A DNA stretch of 64,000 bases from contig JAHALR010000001.1 of the NCBI GenBank assembly GCA_018362895.1, positions 279,925 to 343,924 on the forward strand. Direction: 5' to 3'. Shown piece by piece: positions 55,307-64,000 of the stretch. How positions within the stretch are numbered: position 1 is the stretch's first letter; every line of letters starts with the position of its first letter. Under the pieces are notes generated by a model. It did not search any database. It worked only from the letters and a program-made list of their open reading frames with translations, and was not told the origin of the DNA. Origin of the DNA: Clostridium sp. (GTDB lineage Bacteria; Cyanobacteriota; Vampirovibrionia; Gastranaerophilales; Gastranaerophilaceae). A program made the translations under genes and the position numbers.

Positions 55307-55416
55307 TTTTCATCCTCTGAAAATTATTATTGCATAAATAATCCTTTATTTAAGTGTTTCTTATTTGAAAAAAATTGGTATTATAATAATGTGTTTATTT
55401 TTATAGGAGCATCTGC

Positions 55417-56850
55417 ATGGAACAAGGTAAAGCTAATGCTGAATGCAGTGAAACTGTTGTGGAAATTAATGTAAAAAAATCAAAAATCATGAGAATTTTC
55501 ATTGCCTTTGCTGCCGGCATGGCCGGTTTGCTATTCGGGCTTGATATAGGCGTAATATCAGGAGCATTACCCTTTATCAGTGAACATTTCACACTTTCTA
55601 GCCGTTTGCAGGAATGGGTTGTAAGCACTATGATGCTTGGTGCAGCTCTTGGAGCAGTATCAACCGGCTGGATTTCTTTCAAAATAGGAAGAAAGTACAC
55701 TCTTCTTGCCGGAGCATCATTATTTATGGTAGGTTCGCTGGCATCTGCTCTCGCTCCCAATGTTGAAATATTGTTAATATCAAGAGTATTGCTCGGTTTT
55801 GCCGTAGGTATAGCATCCTATGTGGCTCCGCTCTATCTGTCAGAAATGTCTCAAAAAGAAGATAGAGGCAGATTGATAGCAATGTATCAGCTTATGGTTA
55901 CTCTGGGCATTCTTGTTGCCTTCATATCAGATACCATTTTTAGCTATGGAGGGCACTGGCGTTGGATGTTAGGTGTAATAAGCATTCCGGCTTTACTCTT
56001 GTTAACTGCTGTATTCGGACTGCCTGACAGCCCAAGATGGCTTGCATCAAAAGGAAAATTTGAAAAAGCAAAAAACATTCTGAAAATGCTAAACGCCAAT
56101 GAAGAAAAAGCAGAAAACGAAATGTCCGAAATAAAAGAAAGCTTGAAAATCAAACAAGAAGGCTGGGGGCTTTTTAAGGAAAATAAAAACGTAAGAAGAG
56201 CTGTTTATCTCGGTATGCTTTTACAGGCTATGCAGCAATTTACAGGTATGAACATAATACTTTATTATGCACCTAAAATTTTCAAACTTGCAGGGTTTCA
56301 AAACACAGAACAACAGATGATTGCCACTGTGATTTGTGGAGTTACAAACGTACTTGCAACTTTAATTGCAATGAAAACAGTTGACAAGTCAGGGCGTAAA
56401 CCAATTCTGAAAATAGGATTTTCCGTTATTGCTCTTGGAACCTTCCTGCTAGGTGTATGTTTATTTATGATAGATTCAGGAATGTCAGCAGTATGGATTT
56501 CTTTTGTAGCCGTTGCCGTAACATTATTAACGATAGCAGGCTTTGCAATGAGTGCAGGCCCAGTAGTATGGATTTTGTGCTCAGAAATTCAACCGCTCAA
56601 GAGCCGTGATTTTGGCATTGCCTGTTCAACAACTATGAACTGGATATGTAACATGATTATCGGTTCAACATTCCTCACAATGTTAAACAATCTGGGTACA
56701 GCACCAACATTCTGGGTTTACACATGTTTAAACATAATGTTTATTATACTTACAATATGTTTAATACCTGAGACAAAAGGTGTTTCCTTAGAAAAAATTG
56801 AAATGAACCTTATGGAAGGTAAAAAATTAAAAGATATAGGTGTAAGTTAA
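55417..56850 (+). CDS. Sugar porter-family MFS transporter
   Basis: 477 residues, 12 membrane segments. Signatures of the sugar porter family: [27 protein letters not shown] (G-R-K loop), [14 protein letters not shown] and the C-terminal [13 protein letters not shown]. Likely takes up a hexose or pentose with protons. It is convergent with galM (0 bp gap), which supports galactose or glucose as a substrate. Confidence 0.9.
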   Translation: MEQGKANAECSETVVEINVKKSKIMRIFIAFAAGMAGLLFGLDIGVISGALPFISEHFTLSSRLQEWVVSTMMLGAALGAVSTGWISFKIGRKYTLLAGASLFMVGSLASALAPNVEILLISRVLLGFAVGIASYVAPLYLSEMSQKEDRGRLIAMYQLMVTLGILVAFISDTIFSYGGHWRWMLGVISIPALLLLTAVFGLPDSPRWLASKGKFEKAKNILKMLNANEEKAENEMSEIKESLKIKQEGWGLFKENKNVRRAVYLGMLLQAMQQFTGMNIILYYAPKIFKLAGFQNTEQQMIATVICGVTNVLATLIAMKTVDKSGRKPILKIGFSVIALGTFLLGVCLFMIDSGMSAVWISFVAVAVTLLTIAGFAMSAGPVVWILCSEIQPLKSRDFGIACSTTMNWICNMIIGSTFLTMLNNLGTAPTFWVYTCLNIMFIILTICLIPETKGVSLEKIEMNLMEGKKLKDIGVS

Positions 56851-57906
56851 TTACATTATAGAAAAACTATAAATAATAGTTTTGTCATATTTTTCACCAG
56901 CTTTAAGCACGGGTTTTTCAAAATTTCCGTGCTTAAATGCATTAGGAAAATATTGGCATTCTAAACAAAAGCCGAATCTTGAATCTATAACTGTATTATT
57001 TTTTCCTCTTGAGGAACCATTTAAATAATTCCCACTGTAAAACTGAATACCCGGCAAGTCCGTGTAAACATCCAAACGAATTCCACTTTGTTCAGAAAAT
57101 GCACTAGCAACCTTTTGTAGTTTTTTATTATAATTATTTACCACCCAATTATTATCAAAACCGTGTGCAAATTGTATTTGTTCAAAGCTGTGATTTATAT
57201 CTTGTCCGATTCTTTTAGGTAATCTAAAATCCATAGGAGTTCCAACAACACTGCAAATTTTGCCATCCGGCAAAGCCTCTTTTGTATTTTCCGTATAAAA
57301 ATCAGAAAAAATTTGTACATATTGCTCAAGAATATCACCTGAAGCATATCCGTTTAAGTTGAAATAGCTGTGATTAGTAAGATTGCAAACAGTATCTTTA
57401 TCACTTACTGCTTCATAATGAATTTTCAAAATATTTAAATCATCTTCAAGAGAATACGTTACAGTTGTCTCAAGAGAACCGGGATAATACTCTTCATTAT
57501 CATGGCTCTTATATGAAAATTTTAAGTTATTACTATCTTCAATGCTTGGGGTCCAAATTTTCTTATCAAAACCTGAGCTCCCACCATGAAGATGATTTCT
57601 TCCATCATTCTTATTCAGGCTATATGATTTACCATCTATAATAATTTGAGCATCTTCTATTCTGTTAGCACATCTACCCACAGTTGCACCAAGATACTTA
57701 TCCTGTGTTTCATATTTTTCCAAATCATCGTATCCAAGTACAACATCTATTTTTTTATTGTTTTTATCAGGAACAATGGCAGACACAATAGTAGCACCGA
57801 AATTTGTAATCGCAACTGACATTCCCAAAGAATTTTGCATAGTGAAAAGATAAGCCTTTTCATCATTTTTTGTATATCCAAAAATTTTTTTTGAAATAGA
57901 ATGCAT
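56851..57906 (-). CDS. galM: Aldose 1-epimerase (mutarotase)
   Basis: 351 residues. The GalM fold is seen from KYLGATVGRCANRIEDA, NGRNHLHGGSSGFDKKIW (catalytic His), and LTNHSYFNLNGYASGDI (second His). It interconverts alpha and beta anomers of galactose/glucose, feeding uptake or the Leloir pathway. Cytoplasmic: no signal peptide. Neighbour of the sugar MFS gene. Confidence 0.92.
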   Translation of the reverse strand: MHSISKKIFGYTKNDEKAYLFTMQNSLGMSVAITNFGATIVSAIVPDKNNKKIDVVLGYDDLEKYETQDKYLGATVGRCANRIEDAQIIIDGKSYSLNKNDGRNHLHGGSSGFDKKIWTPSIEDSNNLKFSYKSHDNEEYYPGSLETTVTYSLEDDLNILKIHYEAVSDKDTVCNLTNHSYFNLNGYASGDILEQYVQIFSDFYTENTKEALPDGKICSVVGTPMDFRLPKRIGQDINHSFEQIQFAHGFDNNWVVNNYNKKLQKVASAFSEQSGIRLDVYTDLPGIQFYSGNYLNGSSRGKNNTVIDSRFGFCLECQYFPNAFKHGNFEKPVLKAGEKYDKTIIYSFSIM

Positions 57907-58002
57907 AAAACGATTTTATCATACTTTAGTATAATTTAATGTTTTTGGTGGATAAAATCTTTTCTAAATATATCTATAATACAATCAAACAGGGGAGAAT
58001 GT

Positions 58003-58473
58003 ATGGATTTACAAATCAGCAGCTTAATGAATAATATAACCACGAAAGTGGATTCTTATAAATCAAAGCTTTTAAGCTCTGATACTTTAGATTTTTCAAA
58101 TTATTTAAAAGATAATTTTGACAATATAGATAAAGATAAAAATGGTCTTTTGTCTAAAGATGAAATTAATACTTCCGTAAAAAAATCTGACAATCCCGAA
58201 ATCCAAAAAATTCTTGATAATAAAAATATCGAAAGTATTATTTCAAATATAGATAAAAATTCTGACGATATGATTTCAAAGAAAGAAGCAGACCCTGATT
58301 CAAATCTCGGAAATATACTTAAATCCACAGCAAATGAATTTAAAGACCTTGGTGCAACAACAGCAAATTTAGGAATAGCAGCACAAAGTCTTACACAAAA
58401 ATTATGTCAGAACTACTATGCAAATGCTAACGTGACAAAATTAGCCACTTCTGCTGTAAGTTATTTATTATAA
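58003..58473 (+). CDS. EF-hand calcium-binding protein
   Basis: 156 residues. Two EF-hand loops: DKDKNGLLSKDE (about residues 46-57) and DKNSDDMISKKE (about 86-97). A hydrophobic helix follows, and the C-terminal half has a repeated Ala-rich helix. No signal peptide. A strong GGGGAG site precedes the ATG. Possible calcium buffer or sensor; no partner is suggested by the neighbours. Confidence 0.75.
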   Translation: MDLQISSLMNNITTKVDSYKSKLLSSDTLDFSNYLKDNFDNIDKDKNGLLSKDEINTSVKKSDNPEIQKILDNKNIESIISNIDKNSDDMISKKEADPDSNLGNILKSTANEFKDLGATTANLGIAAQSLTQKLCQNYYANANVTKLATSAVSYLL

Positions 58474-58510
58474 TTGTAAAAATAAACAACTAAGGTTCTT
58501 GCAAATTTTT

Positions 58511-58543
58511 TTATAAACCGTTATTATAAAATTCGGTTTATAA
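58511..58543. repeat. Perfect inverted repeat upstream of the SulP gene
   Basis: TTATAAACCG-13 bp-CGGTTTATAA, 10-bp perfect arms, 18 bp before the SulP start codon, in a gap of 88 bp. It could be an operator, a weak terminator of the EF-hand transcript or a leader hairpin over the start region. Confidence 0.6.
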
Positions 58544-58561
58544 TTTGGCGAAACATAGTAA

Positions 58562-60109
58562 ATGATAAATATTAACTCTTTAAAGAAGGATATATTAGCT
58601 TCTGTAATAGTATTTTTGGTTGCTCTTCCACTGGCAATCGGAATTTCTATTGCCTGTGGACTACCAATTTACAGCGGAATCATTTCAGGTATCATAGGCG
58701 TTATCATAGTTGGAGCTTTATCAGGAAACTCTTTGCAGGTTTCAGGACCGGCAGCAGGTTTAATTCTTATTGTTGTCGATATTATCGGCACAATGGGTGT
58801 GGAAAAATTATTTTTAATAATATTTCTTGTAGGGATAATTCAAATAATCTTTGGATTTCTTTCTCTCGGGCGCTGGTTTAGAGCAATTTCACCGGCAATT
58901 ATCCAGGGTATGTTAGCCGGAATAGGAATATCAATTTTCTTGTCCCAGTTTCATATTATGCTGGACAGCAAACCACAAAATTCATTTATTGCAAATATAC
59001 TCGATTTATTCAGTGTAATATACAATTCAGTTTTACCAATGAACGGCTCTCCCCATCATTTGGCAAGCATCATTGGAATAATGACAATCGGGATAATAAT
59101 ATTTTGGAATGCTGTACCGCATGAAAAATTAAAAGCAATACCTGCTGCACTTCTGGCTGTTATAATTTCTTCGCTTTTTGCAAATTTAATGCATTATGAT
59201 ATAAATTACATTCAGGTAGGTAGCAACTTTTGGCAAGATGTAAATTTTCTTAGTCTTTCTACTTTCAAACACATTTTTGATTTAAAAGTCTTGATAGGAG
59301 CACTTGTAATAACCTTCATTGCCAGTGCTGAAACTCTTTTAACCTCTACGGCAATAGACAAAATGTGTGAAAAATCAAAAACAGATTATAACAAAGAAAT
59401 CATCGCACAGGGTGTAGGCAATTCGATTTCGGGGCTTGTTGGAGGTTTACCTATAACCGGAGTTATTGTAAGAAGTGCAGCAAATATAAATGCTGATGCA
59501 CAAACAAGATTTTCTGCTATATTACACGGTATATGGATACTACTTTTCGTGAGCTTTTTTCCTAAAATATTAAACTATATACCTATCTCGGCTCTAGCAG
59601 CTATTCTTGTTTACACAGGATACAAGCTGGTAGATATTAATGCAGCAAAACACATATACAGACTGAGCAAAGGTGAATTTGCAATATATTTAATTACACT
59701 AATAGCTATTCTTTTTACAAACCTGTTTGAGGGAATACTTGTAGGTTTTTTCTGTGCATTGGTCAAAAGTGCATACAAAGTTTTGAAAGTTGATATAGAC
59801 ACAGAATACAATGCAGAAGAAAATAAAATTATTGCAAAAATTCACGGAAATATCACATTTATACAATTGCCTACATTAATTGAAGCACTCGAAGCACTTC
59901 CTAAAGACAAAAATATTCTTCTTTGTGCAGAAAGACTTCACTATATAGACCATGCCTGTGTAGATTTTATTAAGGAATGGGAAAAAGAAAGAAAAAATGC
60001 TCAATGTGATTCTTGCTATGTAGAAGTTTCTTGGGATCAGATAAAAGAAACCTACCCGAGTTTTAAATGGCACAGATTCCATAAAGATGATAATATAGGC
60101 CTACATTAA
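58562..60109 (+). CDS. SulP-family anion transporter with STAS domain
   Basis: 515 residues: about 12 membrane segments (for example DILASVIVFLVALPLAIGISIA with the conserved proline region, and GPAAGLILI), then a C-terminal STAS domain (about 420-515, ending FIKEWEKERKNAQCDSCYVEVSW). Members carry sulfate, bicarbonate, or other anions, often with sodium or protons. No carbonic anhydrase or sulfur gene is near, so the substrate is not set. Confidence 0.87.
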   Translation: MININSLKKDILASVIVFLVALPLAIGISIACGLPIYSGIISGIIGVIIVGALSGNSLQVSGPAAGLILIVVDIIGTMGVEKLFLIIFLVGIIQIIFGFLSLGRWFRAISPAIIQGMLAGIGISIFLSQFHIMLDSKPQNSFIANILDLFSVIYNSVLPMNGSPHHLASIIGIMTIGIIIFWNAVPHEKLKAIPAALLAVIISSLFANLMHYDINYIQVGSNFWQDVNFLSLSTFKHIFDLKVLIGALVITFIASAETLLTSTAIDKMCEKSKTDYNKEIIAQGVGNSISGLVGGLPITGVIVRSAANINADAQTRFSAILHGIWILLFVSFFPKILNYIPISALAAILVYTGYKLVDINAAKHIYRLSKGEFAIYLITLIAILFTNLFEGILVGFFCALVKSAYKVLKVDIDTEYNAEENKIIAKIHGNITFIQLPTLIEALEALPKDKNILLCAERLHYIDHACVDFIKEWEKERKNAQCDSCYVEVSWDQIKETYPSFKWHRFHKDDNIGLH

Positions 60110-60121
60110 TTAATTTATTGA

Positions 60122-60400
60122 TTATCTATCCATATCAGTTGCAGGTACTTTGTTATTTCTGTATTTATACCACAAACACATATCAGTAAACAGAAAAGCC
60201 ATATTAGCTATATATAGCCATATAACAATATCCATACTATACAAAAGTTTGTGTATTATCCCACAGACATAACCAAGCATTATCAGCAAAGAAAAATAAA
60301 TACTTTTACCATGGACACACTTACTTTTATAAGTTTTCCATGCAGCAACAGGCCAACTCACACCAAAACATACCATCATACCGGCTTCATAAATGCTCAT
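60122..60400 (-). CDS. Small PQ-loop/SemiSWEET-like membrane protein
   Basis: 92 residues with three membrane helices; the first carries SWPVAAWKTYKSKCVHGKS, close to the PQ-loop pattern (P-V in place of P-Q), then GYVCGIIHKLL and a third helix. The half-size three-helix layout is that of SemiSWEET-type proteins that work as dimers. The substrate is unknown. Convergent with the SulP gene. Confidence 0.55.
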   Translation of the reverse strand: MSIYEAGMMVCFGVSWPVAAWKTYKSKCVHGKSIYFSLLIMLGYVCGIIHKLLYSMDIVIWLYIANMAFLFTDMCLWYKYRNNKVPATDMDR

Positions 60401-60496
60401 ACCAAGCTCCTTTTTGTTATTAATATAAAAGCTAATGTATTTCTTACTTATTTATATTATTACTCTGAATTACAAATTGTAAAGCAAAAAATCTGT

Positions 60497-63400
60497 TTAA
60501 AGATTTTCCTGATACATACTTACAAACAGCATTATTGCAGATGTCAGCTTATCAATATTAATGAATTCAATTTCCGCAAGCTCTTTTCCAGGTATTCTTT
60601 TTACTTTTCCATCAACATTAAACGGAACATCTTTATATGACAGGCTGACATGCACTGTTTGGCCGTCAGTTAAAGATTTTTCAGCCTCAACAAGAAGACC
60701 TTTTTCATATACACCTACCAGATTTTTTACAATAGGTTCACGCATAAAATCAGAAGAGCCAATTATTTCATCATCAATATTTCTGACTGTCCAATTTATT
60801 TCTCTAAAGCCTGTGGAATTCTCACTTTTTGTTATGCGATTATCATCAGACTTTGCATCAGGAGCATCTGTCATTTCATCAAGATCAGGATCTTTGACAA
60901 TTCTGTTTGGGTTATAGTTAGATAATGAATTTGGATTGAAGGGTCCTTTATTTATATCAATTTTTTCATACATATCAACATTAAATGATCCCTTATCAGT
61001 CAATATTTTCGAAGGTGCATCATCATAATGTTTGTTTATAGGATAGTCAAAGACTACATCCGTGTTATTTATATCCAATCTAAGATGATTATTTCTTATG
61101 ATAGCTTTTTCACCAATTATTCCACTATCTATAACAATATGAGAAATAGCATCCGGATTCGAATTATTCACTGAATCAATGAACGCATAATCAGCATAAA
61201 GTTTCTTAAACTCTGCACCATAAAGGGCATCACCAACAGAATCACCGAGTGTCAAATGTACATTTAATGCTTTTTTGTCATCTGCATCAGGTTGATAATA
61301 TATGTTGTTTGATACATCACTTACATCACCTTGTGCATAATTAGCACCTTGTATATCAAATTCAAGAAGCTTACCTTCTGTATTTGCGTTATGAAAACCA
61401 GTAGCTGCATTACCGTCAGAATCTATTCTTTTATCGCCTTTTTGTGATGTATCACTAATATCATATGCCTGTGCTGTAATAGTATCAGCTTTTAAAGTAA
61501 CTTTGTCTTTAACATACGCATGCATTATATCGAGTTTACTATTTGGAGTAACATTAGCAAGTTCATCAGGATTCATTCCCGGGTGAGGAACAACACTTGA
61601 AGGCTTTCTTTTTGAATCCAACACAGTCAGGTTTACTGTTGAAGGAGCAACATCAGGATTACGTTTAATTCTTCCTAATGTTTCAATAGAAAGCTTTTCA
61701 TCATTAACTTTTATCGTTATATCTTGAGGGGCAGTAATTTCCTTGATATGAGTATTTCCTTCAGATTCAATATTTATTGAACCGTTTTTGCTGTACATTG
61801 TTTCAATATTAAGTTCACCGAGACTGTTCAACGTAGTATCCGACTCTGACTCAGACCAAACTTTTCCTGTATTCGTAAGATTATCAAGAACTATTTTGCT
61901 ATTATCACCTTGAGCAAGAAGATATAAATTTTCGGTTGCAGAATTTAAACTGTTTATTGAACCATTGTTTGTTGAAAGAATAGCATCTTTTGCTGAAAGA
62001 GAATTAATATTCAAATCTTTATCAATGCTTTTTATATTCAGCACATTGTCAGCTGACAAGTCAACTCTTCCGTTTGCACTAATATGCACAGCATTATTAG
62101 GATCAAGGTTAAAGCCCTGATTTATAATATCATTTAATGTACTGTCAAGTTTACCTATATTATCTGCTTTGATACTTATATCTTTACCGGCAGATATACC
62201 TGTCGCATCAGACAATACATCATCATTTGCAGAATTCAAGACAGAGCCGTTTGTTACATCAATTTTCACATTATTTTCAGCTGTAACATTTCCTGTTTTG
62301 ACATTATGTGCAATTTTTATATCGGAATCTTTACTTGTTATATTTATATTATTTGCGTGCAGAACTCCGTCTATATTAATGTCTCCATTGTTATTTTCAA
62401 TGGTTATATCAGATGTAGAATTTGTATTAGTTCCTTTTTCAAAAAGAATACCTGACTGTCCGTTGTTTTTAATATTTAAGCTATTACCTTTTACATCAGT
62501 TTTGGAGGAGGAGGAAAATACAATTCCGCTTTCAGAACCGTTTGCTACGTTATTGATATTAATAACGCCTTTATCACCGGTTATTGTTCCGTCAATTTGA
62601 ATCTTTCCTATCGAATTCTCGCTGTTATTAATAATATTCATCTGAGAATAATTATTGATTTTTGCAGTATTATTTATTTCTATTCCAAAATCATCTCTTC
62701 TTTGAGAAGAAATCGTTTCAGAATCAACTTTCACACCTGTTCCATTATTTTCAATATTGACTATACCACCGGCAACAAGCTGTCCTTCAGGAATAATTTG
62801 ATTATCTTCACCAACAATTGTTCCATCAGAGATAATACCGTTGTTAATTGTACCATTTATTTCTATACCGCCTCCGGCTGTACCTTCATTACCGGAATTT
62901 TTAAGATTCAATATACCTGTATGAACACCATCGCCATCTTCTACACTGAAATTCGAGAGCACTGCATCTTCGTGAATAACCAGACTGCCTGCACCTGTGT
63001 TTTCATATGTAATCTCATTACCCCAATTTTCAAGCTTTAATCCGATAATAACATCATCATCAGCAGAACCTGTAATTCCTGTATTAGTAAAATTATTTTG
63101 GGATTTTAAACGAGCTTTTAAAGTACCCCACAAAGACATATTTCCGCTTGTGTTTTCAACATTTAAAACGCCATGGTTATCGATTAATCCCTCTGCTGTG
63201 AAGTTCAAACCGCCTGAACCGGAGTTAGCCAGATAGACCTCATTTTTTGAATCTTTATTTATTCCATTCAAAATTTCTGCAGTAATATTCAAAGCTCCAC
63301 CTGTATTGTTTACAGTAATTTTGCTCGGATTTGACTCATCAGCTTCAACAATATTGTTATTTAGGTTTCCGCCCAATTGAATGCCCTGTTGACCTTTATT

Positions 63401-64000
63401 TGTAATCATAACGGAGCCGGTGTTGTTGATAGTTCCTGTTGTGACAATTCCCGAACCGCTGCCTGTATTATTTGCAGTTATTACTGCATTTTGAGATGCA
63501 TTGTTTATAGTTCCTGTAAGATTCAACAAACCATCAGCGTTATTTATTATTGAAAAATCACCATTTGCATTAAGATTATTTACTGTTAAAGAATTTTTAC
63601 CGGAAGAGTTGTTCGTTATATCAACATTACCGTTATTATTTATAACAGAACCGGCTAGAGTTAAATCACCATCATCAGAAGAAACTGTTATATTTCCGTT
63701 ATCACTAATTGTATAGCTTGTTCCTGATTTTTGAGAAACGCCCTTTCCTGATGAAATAGTAATGTTGTTTTCTGCCGTAATATCATTGTTAGTTGTAATG
63801 TCTCCGCTAATTGTTGTTAAGCTGATAACCTTACCCGTAACAAGATTATTAGTTGAAATCTCCTTTTGTGAATCAAATGTAATATCATTAGCTTGTACTA
63901 TTCCATTTGTGATAATATTTCCAACTGAATCAAAGTCAATATTTTGGGCAGTTACTGTTCCATTTGTTGTTATATCTGAGCCGGAATTTATTACAGCACC
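60497..64000 (-). CDS. Giant filamentous-adhesin-like repeat protein with PilZ-like C-terminus (5' part outside window)
   Basis: The C-terminal 1167 residues are visible and the frame stays open to the right edge with no stop. Residues read as hundreds of short G-N-x-[TI]-x-[IV]-x-N-x turns (TINNTGSVMITNKGQ, GNVDITNNSSGKNS), the pattern of a right-handed beta-helix as in filamentous haemagglutinin. No autotransporter barrel or sorting motif is seen at the end. Instead the last ~95 residues look like a PilZ domain (GLLVEAEKSLTDGQTVHVSL, FNVDGKVKRI, ELAEIEFINIDKL). The usual c-di-GMP arginines and DxSxxG are not conserved. Transported to the surface by inference; how is not clear. An internal ATG/TTG should not be taken as the true start. 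Confidence 0.8.
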   Translation of the reverse strand, partial: GAVINSGSDITTNGTVTAQNIDFDSVGNIITNGIVQANDITFDSQKEISTNNLVTGKVISLTTISGDITTNNDITAENNITISSGKGVSQKSGTSYTISDNGNITVSSDDGDLTLAGSVINNNGNVDITNNSSGKNSLTVNNLNANGDFSIINNADGLLNLTGTINNASQNAVITANNTGSGSGIVTTGTINNTGSVMITNKGQQGIQLGGNLNNNIVEADESNPSKITVNNTGGALNITAEILNGINKDSKNEVYLANSGSGGLNFTAEGLIDNHGVLNVENTSGNMSLWGTLKARLKSQNNFTNTGITGSADDDVIIGLKLENWGNEITYENTGAGSLVIHEDAVLSNFSVEDGDGVHTGILNLKNSGNEGTAGGGIEINGTINNGIISDGTIVGEDNQIIPEGQLVAGGIVNIENNGTGVKVDSETISSQRRDDFGIEINNTAKINNYSQMNIINNSENSIGKIQIDGTITGDKGVININNVANGSESGIVFSSSSKTDVKGNSLNIKNNGQSGILFEKGTNTNSTSDITIENNNGDINIDGVLHANNINITSKDSDIKIAHNVKTGNVTAENNVKIDVTNGSVLNSANDDVLSDATGISAGKDISIKADNIGKLDSTLNDIINQGFNLDPNNAVHISANGRVDLSADNVLNIKSIDKDLNINSLSAKDAILSTNNGSINSLNSATENLYLLAQGDNSKIVLDNLTNTGKVWSESESDTTLNSLGELNIETMYSKNGSINIESEGNTHIKEITAPQDITIKVNDEKLSIETLGRIKRNPDVAPSTVNLTVLDSKRKPSSVVPHPGMNPDELANVTPNSKLDIMHAYVKDKVTLKADTITAQAYDISDTSQKGDKRIDSDGNAATGFHNANTEGKLLEFDIQGANYAQGDVSDVSNNIYYQPDADDKKALNVHLTLGDSVGDALYGAEFKKLYADYAFIDSVNNSNPDAISHIVIDSGIIGEKAIIRNNHLRLDINNTDVVFDYPINKHYDDAPSKILTDKGSFNVDMYEKIDINKGPFNPNSLSNYNPNRIVKDPDLDEMTDAPDAKSDDNRITKSENSTGFREINWTVRNIDDEIIGSSDFMREPIVKNLVGVYEKGLLVEAEKSLTDGQTVHVSLSYKDVPFNVDGKVKRIPGKELAEIEFINIDKLTSAIMLFVSMYQENL

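Noticed and set aside
62597..63040. Long open frames on the plus strand inside the adhesin region
   Set aside because: They are mirror frames of the repetitive adhesin coding sequence, with no ribosome site or family match.
60497..64000. CRISPR array or tandem DNA repeat in the adhesin gene
   Set aside because: The periodicity is at protein level (beta-helix turns) and degenerate; there are no identical direct repeats with spacers.
1..64000. tRNA, rRNA, insertion sequence, integrase or prophage genes
   Set aside because: None were recognised on either strand.

Overview
This 64 kb window is AT-rich, densely coded bacterial DNA from a diderm: it carries TolC-like proteins, a LolA-like carrier, an OprP-like porin and MMPL/HlyD export parts. 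The F0 gene order a - c - b' - b, with separate b' and b subunits, together with several proteins that look lineage-specific, points to the non-photosynthetic sister lineage of Cyanobacteria (Vampirovibrionia/Melainabacteria, most like gut Gastranaerophilales). The lineage is inferred from gene content; no rRNA or tRNA gene was seen.

Region 1-18.9 kb is mixed chromosome: the end of the ATP synthase operon (atpB, atpE, atpF', partial atpF), rpmB, pdxJ, an M49-like metallopeptidase, a GT2 glycosyltransferase, crcB, a TolC-family protein, rpsA with four S1 domains, a YdjC/HpnK-type deacetylase, several unknown proteins, a HEPN-like/nucleotidyltransferase pair, a SprA-like mini-metalloprotease and a frameshifted EndoQ-like gene. 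Two intergenic gaps hold probable small RNAs on the minus strand, at 6331-6471 and 12230-12300.

Region 18.9-39.8 kb is the main accessory block. A six-gene efflux operon (TetR, TolC-like, HlyD, dual ABC ATPase, two ABC-2 permeases; like E. coli cecR-ybhGFSR plus an outer-membrane channel) directly follows a complete aryl-polyene-type type II PKS cluster. The cluster is split into two divergent arms around 34.8 kb: leftward, ketosynthase-like chain-length factor, PlsC acyltransferase, two ACPs, COG4648 membrane protein, AMP-ligase fused to a dehydratase, thioesterase, LolA-like protein, MMPL exporter, methyltransferase and LpxL-like acyltransferase; rightward, ketosynthase, dehydratase, ketoreductase, second ketosynthase, and then an orphan DNA methyltransferase in the same operon. 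A Sfp-type phosphopantetheinyl transferase at 54.1 kb is the likely activator of the two ACPs.

Region 39.8-64 kb holds a two-subunit CoA-transferase, a three-gene radical-SAM RiPP cluster (70-residue precursor ending in a Cys/Trp-rich tail, PqqD-like recognition protein, rSAM/SPASM enzyme), a kinase-like protein overlapping a 651-residue unknown, a HAD phosphatase and a class II aldolase with unusual N-terminal extensions, pgi, an OprP-like porin, an ArsR-controlled Zn/Cd ATPase with three operator-like palindromes, a sugar MFS transporter with galM, an EF-hand protein, a SulP transporter, and the 3' part of a giant filamentous-adhesin-like gene that runs off the right edge and ends in a PilZ-like domain.

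The strongest candidates for undescribed biology are the RiPP cluster, the Yfr1-like small RNA at 12.2 kb, the shared short N-terminal F-containing motif on otherwise unrelated proteins, and the adhesin with a PilZ-like tail.
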